Assembly: GCA_964611645.1 (NCBI GenBank)
Contig: CAZTAO010000011.1
Location: 1-64,000 of the forward strand
Length of the DNA: 64,000 nt
Reading direction: 5' to 3'
From: CAZTAO01 sp964611645
GTDB taxonomy: Bacteria; Armatimonadota; UBA5829
A model generated the notes under the pieces. It ran no database searches, was not told the DNA's origin, and saw only the letters and a program-made list of their open reading frames with translations. Shown in pieces: positions 8,393-16,712 of this stretch. A program made the translations under genes and the position numbers. Positions within the stretch are counted from its first letter, which is position 1, and each line of letters begins with the position of its first letter.

Positions 8393-8950
8393 ATGAAAGT
8401 ATTGGCGATAGTCGGCAGTGTGAACCACGATGGCCAGACCGCCCAGGCCGCAAAGGCGCTGGCCAAGGGCGTTGAGGCGGCTGGAGGTAAGTGTGAGATG
8501 GTCTTTCTCACCAATCTGGTGATGGAAAGCTGTAGGCAGTGTGACGCGAACGGCTGGGGCCTGTGCCTCAACGAGAGCAAGTGCGTGATCGAAGATGACT
8601 TCGCCAAACTCGGCGATATGATCGACGGCGCGGATGCTCTCGTTTTCGCCACCCCGGTCTACTACGGCGAACTCAGCGAGTGCATGTTGGCCTTTCTGAA
8701 CCGGTTCCGACGCGTGCGGCGGGCCAGGACCGGGACCAGCAGCACCACCGCCAACAAGAAGGCAGTCGGCATCTGCGTCGCGGGCGGAGGCGGCGGCGGT
8801 GCGCCGAACTGCTGCGTGAGCCTGGAGGCCATACTCCACCACTTGGCGATGGATGTTGTGGATATGATCCCAGTCCGCAGGCAGAACCTGGATATGAAGA
8901 CCAAGATCCTGGAGATAACCGGTCGCTGGCTGGTGGATGCAGTCAAGTAG
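8393..8950 (+). CDS. Flavodoxin-like NAD(P)H-dependent FMN reductase
   Basis: Flavin reductase of the flavodoxin-like fold, 185 residues. KVLAIVGSVNHDGQTA forms the FMN phosphate loop, and ADALVFATPVYYGELS is the second flavin-binding stretch. A cysteine group C47, C50, C58, C64 (ESCRQC...GLCLNESKC) resembles the Cys motif of this reductase family, some members of which bind an Fe-S cluster; cluster binding is not certain here. A Gly run (CVAGGGGGGAPNCC) is unusual. A good ribosome site (GAGGAG) precedes the ATG. It ends directly against the next start codon, so it belongs to the URO-D/ABC operon and may supply electrons to an enzyme encoded there. Confidence 0.85.
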   Translation: MKVLAIVGSVNHDGQTAQAAKALAKGVEAAGGKCEMVFLTNLVMESCRQCDANGWGLCLNESKCVIEDDFAKLGDMIDGADALVFATPVYYGELSECMLAFLNRFRRVRRARTGTSSTTANKKAVGICVAGGGGGGAPNCCVSLEAILHHLAMDVVDMIPVRRQNLDMKTKILEITGRWLVDAVK

Positions 8951-11263
8951 ATGCGTTACTTCTGGTTGTGGACAATCCTGCTGCTTCTGGCGGCAGGGCC
9001 AGGCATTTGCGCGGAAGCGCCTCAGGCTGAGACGATCGTCTTCTGGTACGGCGCAAGCCCCTCGGAGTGGTCGGCGTACAAGGAGATGGTCGCGGAGTTC
9101 GAGGATCTCAACCCCGGCATCAAGGTCAATGCCATGCTGGTGCCGCAGAAGTATGTCGAGCGCAAGCTGATCCTGTCGGTTGCGGGCGGGGTCCCGCCTG
9201 ATGTCGTGCGGTTCTACGCCCACCTTGGCGGGGAACTGATGAGCCGGGGCGGGCTGGAACCATTGGATGACCTGGTCAAAGCCGACAAGTTCGATCTGTC
9301 GGACTTCTACTCTGTCGGTCTCAAGCAGAACAGCTTTGGCGGCAAGCTCTACGGTATTCCGTGGGTTCTCAGCCCCAATGCGCTGTTCTACAACAAGAGG
9401 CTGTTTAGGGAAGTCGGACTAGACCCCGACAAGCCGCCCAAAACCTGGCGGGAGCTTCAGGACTGCGCGATGAAGCTCACCAAGCGGGATGCCAAGGGCA
9501 AAATCCTGCGCATCGGCTTCGCGGACTTCCTCTACAATCCCAACAACTTCACCACCTACCTCTGGCAGTCCGGAGGGGACCTGATAGCAGCAGACCGCCG
9601 CACGCCGGTGTTCAACGGCAAACAGGGAGCCGAGGCGCTGGGTTGGATGAAGCGGTTCCTCGAAGCCGAGGCCGGGACGGTTGAGAACCTTCAGGTTTTC
9701 AAGGCTAACTTCAAAGGCGCGACCCAGGACTCATTCGGGTTGGAACAGATCGCAATGCGCATCGACACTCCATTTCAGATGCCGTCGCTGAAGAAGTACT
9801 TCCCGAAGTTAGAATATGGCGTCGCGCCGATCCCCTGCAACACGCAGCTCGCGTCGGAGGTGGTAGGCAACGCGCTCGTGATACCGCGAGGCAGCAAGCA
9901 CAAGGAAGCCGCGTGGAAGTTCATACAGTTTGCCACCAACCGGAAACAGTCCATCAGGATGTGTTTGGCAGGCGGGCGCATCCCTGCGAGGATATCAGTC
10001 GCGAAAGCCCCGGAGTTCTACTCCGACCCCATATTGAGAGTATTCATCGACCAGTTCCCCAACGGCCGCAGCGTGCCGGTGATTCCAGGCTGGCAGGAGT
10101 CAAGCGAGAAGCTGGCCATTGAGATCGAGCATGCCCTCAAAGACCAGAAGCCGGTGCAGGCAGCTCTGGACGACGCGGCGAAGGCGGTCAACAAAGTCCT
10201 TCTCAGGGCAAACGAGGATGATACCAAGCTCGCTGCTCTGCCGTGGGGCAAGGTAGCGATTGCGGCTGTGATCCTTTTGGCCGGCGTGATCGTCGGGTTT
10301 GTTGTTGTAGTCCGAAGGCAGACAGCCCACAGCGCAAAAGCCCGCAGGGAGGCCAAGCAGTTCTACCTGTTCGCCGTGCCGTGGATACTCGGCTTTGTCG
10401 TTTTTACTTTCGGAGCGACTGTGGCATCGCTGGTGATCAGCTTCAGCAAGTGGGACACCATCAGCGCGGCCCGCTTCGTTGGCTTTAGGAACTACCTCGA
10501 ACTCTTCACCAGCGACCCCAGATTCGTGAAGTCCATCGGGGTAACGCTGTACTACACGGTCTTCAGCGTGCCGTTGGCTATTATCGGCGGGATCGCGATA
10601 TCGGTTCTGATGAATCAGAAGGTCTTCGGGATCAGGCTGTATCGAACCGTTTTCTACCTGCCTACCGTCATCTCCGGAGTCGCGACGGCCGTCCTGTGGC
10701 AGTTTGTTTTCAACCCCAACAATGGCCTCATCAACCGGCTCCTTGTCCTGCTGAAGATGCCGTCCTGGTCTTCCGGGCATCTCGCGTGGTCACCAGTATT
10801 CTCGGAACTGCCAAAATGGCTTCAGGACCCGGCGTGGGCAATGCCTGCGTTCATCATAATGGGAGTTTGGGGAGTAGGCGGGGCGATGGTGATATACCTC
10901 GCGGCGCTGCAAGGGGTGCCGGAGGAACTATACGAATCGGCCAGAATCGACGGCGCGGGGCCGTGGAAAATCTTCCTGAGCGTGACTCTGCCCCTCCTGA
11001 CTCCCGCCATATTCTACCAACTGGTCACCGGCACGATGTTCTCGCTGCAGATGTTCACCCAGGCATACATAATGACCGATGGCGGCCCGCAGGACGCGAC
11101 TATGTTCTACGGCCTGTATCTCTTCAAGAGCGCGTTCGAGTGGGTGAAGATGGGCTATGCGTCGGCGATTGCGTGGCTCTTGTTCCTGGCAGTCTGCGCC
11201 ATCACCTACATCCATTTCAAAGGCTCCGCCCGGTGGGTGTACTACGAAGGTGACCAGAAATGA
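8951..11263 (+). CDS. Fused ABC solute-binding protein and MalF-type permease
   Basis: Single 770-residue polypeptide combining two normally separate importer parts. Residues 1-21 are a signal sequence ending at ICA-EA. About 25-420 is an extracellular solute-binding protein of the sugar class (TIVFWYGASPSEWSAYKEMV, YGIPWVLSPNALFYNKRLF, PKTWRELQDCAMKLT, GNALVIPRGSKHKEAAWKFIQFA). A hydrophobic segment at about 433-451 followed by RRQTAHSAKARR fits a membrane crossing to the cytoplasm. About 470-770 is a MalF-type permease with the EAA loop EELYESARIDGAGPWKIF. The reading frame is continuous through the junction. The start abuts the previous stop and the end overlaps the MalG-type gene. No ATPase is encoded nearby. 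Confidence 0.9.
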   Translation: MRYFWLWTILLLLAAGPGICAEAPQAETIVFWYGASPSEWSAYKEMVAEFEDLNPGIKVNAMLVPQKYVERKLILSVAGGVPPDVVRFYAHLGGELMSRGGLEPLDDLVKADKFDLSDFYSVGLKQNSFGGKLYGIPWVLSPNALFYNKRLFREVGLDPDKPPKTWRELQDCAMKLTKRDAKGKILRIGFADFLYNPNNFTTYLWQSGGDLIAADRRTPVFNGKQGAEALGWMKRFLEAEAGTVENLQVFKANFKGATQDSFGLEQIAMRIDTPFQMPSLKKYFPKLEYGVAPIPCNTQLASEVVGNALVIPRGSKHKEAAWKFIQFATNRKQSIRMCLAGGRIPARISVAKAPEFYSDPILRVFIDQFPNGRSVPVIPGWQESSEKLAIEIEHALKDQKPVQAALDDAAKAVNKVLLRANEDDTKLAALPWGKVAIAAVILLAGVIVGFVVVVRRQTAHSAKARREAKQFYLFAVPWILGFVVFTFGATVASLVISFSKWDTISAARFVGFRNYLELFTSDPRFVKSIGVTLYYTVFSVPLAIIGGIAISVLMNQKVFGIRLYRTVFYLPTVISGVATAVLWQFVFNPNNGLINRLLVLLKMPSWSSGHLAWSPVFSELPKWLQDPAWAMPAFIIMGVWGVGGAMVIYLAALQGVPEELYESARIDGAGPWKIFLSVTLPLLTPAIFYQLVTGTMFSLQMFTQAYIMTDGGPQDATMFYGLYLFKSAFEWVKMGYASAIAWLLFLAVCAITYIHFKGSARWVYYEGDQK

Positions 11264-12090
11264 GAGCAAGGAAGGCAATTAAGCAGACGGCCCTCTACAT
11301 CCTGATCATCGCTCTCGGTGCGCTCTTCATCATCCCGCTGCTGTGGATGATCACGGTGTCATTCAGCACCCCGGAGCAGACCGCCCAACCCGCGATCCGT
11401 CTGATTCCCGACAAACTGCGCTTCTCCAACTACGCCACAGCTCTGACCATAATGCCCTTCGCCAGATACGCCTGGAACACCATAGTCGTAACGTTCATGG
11501 CAATGGTCGGCGGGGTATTCTCCAGCGCGCTGGTCGCGTACGCGTTCGCCAGACTCAAGGCACCCGGCAAGAACGCCCTTTTTGCCCTGATGCTCAGCAC
11601 CATTATGCTGCCGGCGATGGTCACGATGATCCCGATGTTCGTGATCTTCAAGTCCATCGGTTGGTATGACACCCTGTTGCCGCTGATAGTGCCGTCGTGG
11701 TTCGGCAGCCCGGTCTACATATTCCTGGTGAGGCAGTTCTTCCTCACCATCCCGCCGGACATAGAGGAAGCGGCTGAGATCGATGGCTGCGGGCCGTTCA
11801 GGTTGTTCTGGCAGGTGATGCTGCCGCTCTCCAAGCCGGTGCTTGTGAGCGTGGCGGTGTTCTCATTCGTCGCCCATTGGAACGACTTCATGACCCCGCT
11901 CATATATCTCAACTCAGTAGAGAACCGCACCCTGGCGCTGGGTTTGGCGACGTTTGTGGACGTGTGGGGGGTGGACATAGTCTCCCTGATGGCCGCCAGC
12001 ACGGCAGTCCTGCTGCCAGTTCTGATAATCTTCTTCTTCGCGCAGAAGTACTTCGTGCAGGGAGTGGTGATGAGCGGGATTAAGGGGTAA
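11260..12090 (+). CDS. MalG-type carbohydrate ABC transporter permease
   Basis: Inner-membrane permease, 276 residues, normal MalG length, with six hydrophobic segments. Recognisable landmarks: FIIPLLWMITVSFSTPEQT (TM1 and start of the first outer loop), ALVAYAFARLKAPGKN, MLPAMVTMIPMFVIFKSIGWYDT, and the EAA loop DIEEAAEIDGCGPFRLFWQVMLPLSKP. The start overlaps the preceding stop (ATGA). With the fused binding-protein/permease it makes a heterodimeric membrane core; the ATPase must come from elsewhere, as is common for sugar importers sharing an MsmX-type subunit. Confidence 0.92.
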   Translation: MRARKAIKQTALYILIIALGALFIIPLLWMITVSFSTPEQTAQPAIRLIPDKLRFSNYATALTIMPFARYAWNTIVVTFMAMVGGVFSSALVAYAFARLKAPGKNALFALMLSTIMLPAMVTMIPMFVIFKSIGWYDTLLPLIVPSWFGSPVYIFLVRQFFLTIPPDIEEAAEIDGCGPFRLFWQVMLPLSKPVLVSVAVFSFVAHWNDFMTPLIYLNSVENRTLALGLATFVDVWGVDIVSLMAASTAVLLPVLIIFFFAQKYFVQGVVMSGIKG

Positions 12091-12100
12091 GGCCGCAGTG

Positions 12101-12189
12101 CTCCCGTAGGGGCAGGCCTCCGTGCCTGCCCGAGCCCCCGCGCCTACCCGAGCAACGCGGGCGACCACGGAGGATCGCCCCTACGGGAG
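12101..12189. repeat. Inverted repeat, GTAGGGGC family
   Basis: Perfect 13-base arms CTCCCGTAGGGGC (12101-12113) and GCCCCTACGGGAG (12177-12189) enclose a GC-rich core with AGGCCTCCGTGCCTGCCC. It lies just after the permease stop and before the pspA promoter, so it may also act as a transcription end. It resembles short repeats widely scattered in bacterial genomes; no transposase is present. Confidence 0.8.
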
Positions 12190-12219
12190 ACCGACGGTAA
12201 CGCGGGAAACCGGCACGCC

Positions 12220-12248
12220 TTGACAACAAACCCGCGCAATAATATACT
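12220..12248 (+). promoter_or_regulatory. Sigma-70-type promoter of pspA-like gene
   Basis: TTGACA (12220-12225) and TATACT (12243-12248) with 17-base spacing, a near-consensus promoter 51 bases before the ATG at 12300. GGAGG just before the ATG is the ribosome site. Confidence 0.78.
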
Positions 12249-12299
12249 CAGAGTCACAAGAGAGCTACAGTTGTATCAGCAAACAAATCGGAGGCAGCC

Positions 12300-13064
12300 A
12301 TGTTCAGACGCCTTTCTAACTTGATTCGCGGATTCTTTGGCCTGTTTGTTTCAGGGATGGAGAAGCAGAACCCGGAAGCGCTATTGGAGGTCGAGAAAGA
12401 AAACCTTCGCGCGCAGATCGCCAAGTACAATCAGGGGCTTGCCGCGCACGCAGGGCTTGCCGAGGCTCTGATGACCAGGATCAAGAAGCTTGAGGCGGAC
12501 GAGCGCGACCTCAAAGCCAAAGTCACGGCCAACCTGCGAGCAGGGAACCGCGAAGCAGCGGGACAGTACGCCCTCAAGCTGCAAGGAGTTCAGCAGGAGC
12601 TCTCCGAGGCTCGACCACAGCTCGAAGAAGCCGAGAAGACCTACAAAGAACTGACCAAGGCCCGGGATGCCGCCGTACGCGCCGCCAAGGACAAGATCGA
12701 TTCCCTCAAGCGCGGCATCGACGATATGAAGATCCAGAAGGCCCAGGCAGAACTCGCCGAGATGGCTTCAGGCATGATAGGCACAATCGGCGGCGCGGGC
12801 GACACTCTCGATCGCTTGGGAACTATGGTTGAGGAAGAAAGAAACAAGGCTGCGGGCCGCGCCAGAGTCGCTAAGGACTCCCTCGACACCACCGAGATCG
12901 ACATGAGCGAAGCCGAGCACAAGGCTCTCGCCGACCAGGCATTGGCTGATTTCGCCGCAAACGAAGGCATCCGCCTCGAACCCGAAGCTTCCGCCGCAAC
13001 CGAAGAAACCCCGGAAGTCCAAAAGACGATGGGGCCGGAAGAGACGGAACCGGAGAAGCAGTAG
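12300..13064 (+). CDS. pspA: PspA/IM30 (Vipp1) family protein
   Basis: Membrane-associated coiled-coil protein of the phage-shock/IM30 family, bacterial relatives of ESCRT-III that polymerise on and remodel membranes. Length 254 residues. The N-terminal MFRRLSNLIRGFFGLFVSGMEKQNPEALLE contains an amphipathic helix, and residues about 25-190 are almost uninterrupted helix with heptads, as expected. The C-terminal tail is acidic and rich in E, A and P. The gene has its own promoter. Downstream on the same strand are a DUF559 gene and an AAA ATPase, a possible partner for disassembly. No PspF, PspB or PspC is seen. Confidence 0.85.
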   Translation: MFRRLSNLIRGFFGLFVSGMEKQNPEALLEVEKENLRAQIAKYNQGLAAHAGLAEALMTRIKKLEADERDLKAKVTANLRAGNREAAGQYALKLQGVQQELSEARPQLEEAEKTYKELTKARDAAVRAAKDKIDSLKRGIDDMKIQKAQAELAEMASGMIGTIGGAGDTLDRLGTMVEEERNKAAGRARVAKDSLDTTEIDMSEAEHKALADQALADFAANEGIRLEPEASAATEETPEVQKTMGPEETEPEKQ

Positions 13065-13120
13065 CAAAACTCCCCCTCCCCGGCCCACGGGGAGAGGGTA
13101 TGGGGGGGTAGAGACAGACC

Positions 13121-13483
13121 TTGGCAAAGAAGGACCCCAGGCTAATCGGCTTGGCCAGAGAACTGCGCGTATCCCAGACTCCCGCCGAGCAGACCCTATG
13201 GCGCTGCCTGAGAAGACGAGAACTGGGAGCCCGCAAGTGGCGCCGACAGCACCCGGTCGGTCCTTATATAGTTGATTTCTACTGCGCCGAGTTGCGCCTA
13301 GTGGTGGAACTTGATGGCAATATCCATGTTGGTAGGGAGGAGCATGACTCCACCCGCCAACGTCAGCTTGAGATGCACGGACTGAAAGTGATTCGGTTTA
13401 CCAACGTAGATCTGCGGGAGAACCTGGAGGGCGTGCTTGAGACTCTGTGGAATGAATGTGCCGAGGAAAGCGTCACGCGGTAA
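13121..13483 (+). CDS. DUF559 endonuclease-like protein
   Basis: A 120-residue protein of the DUF559 family, related in fold to the very-short-patch (Vsr) and restriction endonucleases. Family pattern seen: ARELRVSQTPAEQTLW, LRRRELGARKWRRQHPVGPYI, VDFYCAELRLVVELDGNIH, and GLKVIRFTNVDLRENLEGVLE. The Asp of VDFYC and Glu of VELDG are candidate catalytic residues. The start is a TTG at 13121 with only a weak G-rich ribosome site. It lies between pspA and the AAA ATPase, but DUF559 genes are often found as isolated passengers, so the link may be chance. Confidence 0.82.
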   Translation: MAKKDPRLIGLARELRVSQTPAEQTLWRCLRRRELGARKWRRQHPVGPYIVDFYCAELRLVVELDGNIHVGREEHDSTRQRQLEMHGLKVIRFTNVDLRENLEGVLETLWNECAEESVTR

Positions 13484-13750
13484 GGCCCCTCACTCTTGCT
13501 CTCTCCCCTTGCGAGGGGAGAGAGGATTGGCACAGTTTGACGATGAGGGCTGGTTTTCCGGTCGCGGGCACTGAGATGAGCGTGACATGGTAAGACCCCT
13601 CGCTCTAACTCTCTCCCCTTGCTAGGGGAGAGAGGATTGGCGCGATCTTCTCACGGGGGCAAGGTTCTCTGGGTGCGGAGTGCTGAGGAGAACGTAACGT
13701 GGTAAGGCCCCTCACCCCCGCCCTCTCCCCTTGCGAGGGGAGAGGAAAAG
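13471..13750. repeat. Three tandem, degenerate ~111-bp units
   Basis: Three copies of a unit, starting near 13471, 13581 and 13693, share GCGTNACRYGGTAAG and CCCCTC, then CTCTCCCCTTGC and AGGGGAGAG (a hairpin). The first copy includes the last codons and stop of the DUF559 gene, so later copies look like decayed duplications of its 3' end plus a hairpin. A related CTCCCC/GGGGAG hairpin precedes the gene (13069-13097). The region before the AAA ATPase holds no gene. Confidence 0.8.
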
Positions 13751-13779
13751 TTCATGCCTCGCACTAGAAGGATGGTTCG

Positions 13780-15453
13780 ATGAGTGATAGCATAGCCGGA
13801 ACCGTCGCCCCGAAACTCCCCACGTGGGCGTCCGAGCTGATCGCGCAGTATGAGAGCGATGCCGCTAGTCAGTTCGTGCTTTATGGCAATGTCAACGACC
13901 GGCTTGTGCTGCCGCTTGGTGGTGGGGTGCAGGTGGGCGGGCTGACCACGTTCCTGCTCAAGATTCTGCTGGCGCGGTTTGATGTGGTCCTCAGCTACGA
14001 CATCGGCAACGGGATTCGGGTTGAAAAGGGCCAGGAGATATTTTACAGTTGGCCGCGAGCCAAGGATACTGAGCTTCCCAAGGCTCCGCGCGCCGCTATA
14101 GAAACCCTCACCCACTACTTCCGCTACACCGCCAACCTGGCAGCGCTAGGGCAAAGCCGGAAGCAGGTTGGGTGCATAATCACAGCGGCGGATATGGTTG
14201 CCCCTAACGCGCCTTCGGGCCTCAGCTATGATCTCAACGCCCTGGCTCTCCTGATGAGGGAGTGGGCGGCGGACCCGCAACTTGCCAGCCACGCGTTGGC
14301 CACGTTCCTCATCGCCGAAAACCTCAACGATCTCCACCCGCTCATAGCCAACAGTTCCCGCGCGGCGAGGGTCAAAGTGCCTCTGCCTGGGACCGACGAG
14401 ATCGGCGGCGCGCTGAGCCTCTGGACTCCGCGCTTTCCCGCAGCCTTGAAGGACTACTCCACCGACCTCGGCAATCTGGCCGAGCACCTCTCAGGCGCAA
14501 CGCTAGGTTCGGTCGAAAGCCTGCTCAAGACCAAGGAGCACGCGAAGCAGGGAATAACGTCCGCGGACCTATCGCAGCTCAAGAAACAGCTTGTGGAGAA
14601 TGACTCAAACGGCCTCATCGAGTTCATCGATCCATCGCGCACCCTCGACGACCTCTACGGCCAGGAAAAGATCAAGGCGTGGCTTCGGCAGGACATCGCG
14701 CTGTGGCAGAAGAATGAGCTTGACGCGATGCCAATGGGTTACCTGATCTGCGGGCCGGTGGGGACAGGCAAAACCTATATGGTCGAGTGTCTGGCGGGCG
14801 AGGCGGGCGTACCGGTGGTGAAGCTGAAGAACTTCCGCGACAAGTGGGTCGGCAGCACCGAGGGCAACCTCGAACGCATATTCCGCCTGCTCCATGCGCT
14901 AGGCAGGTGCGTAGTTTTCATAGACGAGGCAGACCAGGCGCTGGGCAAGCGGGATTCCGGCAACTCGGACTCCGGGCTTTCCGGCAGGGTCTACTCGATG
15001 CTTGCGGAGGAGATGGGCCAGACCCGCAACCGCGGCAAGATACTCTGGGCGCTGGCATCCAGCAGACCTGACCTAATCGAGGTCGACTTGAAACGGCCCG
15101 GCAGGATCGACGTCAAAATACCCATCTTCCCGACCACCACCCCCGAGGAAAGCTTCGCTCTTATCCGGGGGCTGTGCAAGAAGCGGGGGATGTCCATCCC
15201 CGAGACAACATCCAAGTCGCTGATGGCAAGTATCCCCACAATGATGACCCCCGGCGCGGCGGAGACCCTTGCGGTGAAAGTCTTCCGAATGGTCAAGACC
15301 CAGTCGCTGACCCCGCTGCAAGCCCTCAAGGAGGTCATGGCGGACTACCAGAACCCCATCCCGCCGGATGTGATGAGGTTCCAGATAGACATAGCCGCCC
15401 GCGAAGCCAGCGACCTGGATTTCGTGCCAAAGCAGTTTCGGGTTACGGGGTAG
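13780..15453 (+). CDS. Classical AAA-type ATPase with unique N-terminal domain
   Basis: ATPase of 557 residues. The N-terminal 290 residues (SELIAQYESDAASQFVLYGNVNDRL...) resemble a decayed nucleotide-binding domain; they lack a clear Walker A. The C-terminal motor has Walker A GPVGTGKT at 325-332, the pore-loop region KWVGSTEGNLERIF, Walker B VVFIDEAD at 378-385, and the second-region-of-homology pattern ASSRPDLIEVDLKRPGR with arginine fingers at 439 and 442, as in Vps4, FtsH and katanin. ATG at 13780 has a modest AAGGATGG ribosome site. It is third in line after pspA, and a remodelling role on PspA polymers is an attractive but untested inference. Confidence 0.85.
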   Translation: MSDSIAGTVAPKLPTWASELIAQYESDAASQFVLYGNVNDRLVLPLGGGVQVGGLTTFLLKILLARFDVVLSYDIGNGIRVEKGQEIFYSWPRAKDTELPKAPRAAIETLTHYFRYTANLAALGQSRKQVGCIITAADMVAPNAPSGLSYDLNALALLMREWAADPQLASHALATFLIAENLNDLHPLIANSSRAARVKVPLPGTDEIGGALSLWTPRFPAALKDYSTDLGNLAEHLSGATLGSVESLLKTKEHAKQGITSADLSQLKKQLVENDSNGLIEFIDPSRTLDDLYGQEKIKAWLRQDIALWQKNELDAMPMGYLICGPVGTGKTYMVECLAGEAGVPVVKLKNFRDKWVGSTEGNLERIFRLLHALGRCVVFIDEADQALGKRDSGNSDSGLSGRVYSMLAEEMGQTRNRGKILWALASSRPDLIEVDLKRPGRIDVKIPIFPTTTPEESFALIRGLCKKRGMSIPETTSKSLMASIPTMMTPGAAETLAVKVFRMVKTQSLTPLQALKEVMADYQNPIPPDVMRFQIDIAAREASDLDFVPKQFRVTG

Positions 15454-15499
15454 TGGGCACAGCGGAGGGATAGGACGCAGGCATATACGACTATGCGGG

Positions 15500-16594
15500 C
15501 TACATTCGGCAGCAGGTGCGCCAGTCTTTGGGTGTTGCCCCTATCTCGGCTCTGGCGTCGAAGTAGGCTTCCAGGTTGGCCAGCGGGATGTTGCCGTGCA
15601 GTCCACCACATGAACTGATCGCCAATCCCGGATGCTTTCGCGCCAGTTCACCAAGTTCCAGCACCATCTCGCGAATCTGCTCTGGTGTGCCTGTGGTGAG
15701 TATGTTGGTCTGTACTCCGCCGATCATCAGCAGGTCACCGAAGTGTTGGATTACATTCTCCAGCGGCGTGGCTGGGTTCTCGAACTGGATGCCGTCGAAA
15801 CCAAGCTCGTTCAGGCGTGGCAGGAAATGGAACATATTGCCATCCGCCACCAGCAGCACCCGCTTGCCGCGCTCTCGGGCCGGGGCCAGTATCTCGGGGT
15901 ACAATGGATAGATGTATTGCTCATACCACTCCGGCGCAAACATCGGGCCTGTGCCGCTGGCGAGGTCGTCGTGAACGAAGACTAACGGTGAATCCGACGA
16001 GGCAATCGCCTCCACTATCTGCCGCGACTTCCTCGCGCACGGAACCAGGAAATGCTCGTAGAACCGGTCCGGCTCCAGAACTGCCGCCATCATGAAGATC
16101 TCCCACCCCAGTATCTGCACCCCCCACATGAAAAGCGTGGTGTAGAGGAGCGGGTAGTAGAGGCCGATGCCGCCTATGGCCGCGTCGCGCAGCCTGATGT
16201 CCTCCGGCTCCGCAGAGTGGGGCATTATGTTGAACTCCCAGTCATATTCCAGCGCCTCCACATCCATCTTCCACACATCTTCTACATCCTTGCACGGGAA
16301 GACGTGGCAGGCCATTGTGTCGTAGACTCCGAGGCTGGAATACAGGCATCTGCCGTTCGGATGGGGGCGCACCTTGCCGGGAGGAGTGGGAGTAGGGGCG
16401 TTAGTGGTGGGGACGCGATTGATGATGTCTATGCCCAGAGCCATATAGGCGCGACGATAGGCTTCCGGCGTGTCCACATAGACACTCACCCCGCTCACCA
16501 TCTCGATAAGCCCGGGGTGGTTCAGGGTCTCCTTTGAGACTATCTTGTCGTGGGGCTCTCCAAAAGCCCATGCCAGAGCATCACTTTTCGCCAT
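15500..16594 (-). CDS. URO-D superfamily protein lacking the HxCG motif
   Basis: A 364-residue URO-D fold protein. Start ATG at 16594 (MAKSDALAWAFG) follows GAGGAG; the frame is open 12 codons further but without a ribosome site. Fold features: SVYVDTPEAYRRAYMALGIDII, FVHDDLASGTGPMFAPEWYEQYIYPLYPEIL and GGVQTNILTTGTPEQIREMV. Where related proteins have HxCG it reads LLVADGNMFHFL, so the zinc-type site is absent. It is the last gene of the minus-strand transporter operon and differs strongly from its neighbour at 16704. Substrate and reaction unknown. Confidence 0.82.
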   Translation of the reverse strand: MAKSDALAWAFGEPHDKIVSKETLNHPGLIEMVSGVSVYVDTPEAYRRAYMALGIDIINRVPTTNAPTPTPPGKVRPHPNGRCLYSSLGVYDTMACHVFPCKDVEDVWKMDVEALEYDWEFNIMPHSAEPEDIRLRDAAIGGIGLYYPLLYTTLFMWGVQILGWEIFMMAAVLEPDRFYEHFLVPCARKSRQIVEAIASSDSPLVFVHDDLASGTGPMFAPEWYEQYIYPLYPEILAPARERGKRVLLVADGNMFHFLPRLNELGFDGIQFENPATPLENVIQHFGDLLMIGGVQTNILTTGTPEQIREMVLELGELARKHPGLAISSCGGLHGNIPLANLEAYFDARAEIGATPKDWRTCCRM

Positions 16595-16625
16595 TGCATA
16601 CTCCTCACTATGACGCACAGTACCC

Positions 16626-16712
16626 GTCACCCTGAACTTGATTCAGGGTCTGTCTGCAACCCGGCCCGATGCTCGTCGAGACGCACCAGCGGCTGAAACG
16701 AGTTCAGCATGA
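16626..16712. repeat. Inverted repeat overlapping a stop codon
   Basis: GTCACCCTGAACTTGATTCAG on the left and GCTGAAACGAGTTCAGCATGAC on the right are imperfect inverted copies of a common intergenic repeat, with the left part itself a small hairpin (CCCTGAA/TTCAGGG). The right arm includes the stop codon (16704-16706) and last residues of the URO-D gene to its right. It lies between two genes of the same minus-strand operon. Confidence 0.65.

Noticed and set aside
8249..9223. A 324-codon minus-strand frame across the flavin reductase and the start of the fusion gene
   Set aside because: Both plus-strand genes there have clear families; the antisense frame has no domain.
12101..12189. Terminal inverted repeats of an insertion sequence
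   Set aside because: The arms enclose only 63 bases with no coding capacity, and no target duplication is evident; it fits a dispersed palindromic repeat.
13471..13750. A CRISPR array, because repeats are regularly spaced
   Set aside because: Only three units, about 111 bases apart, with diverged repeats, no uniform spacers and no cas genes.
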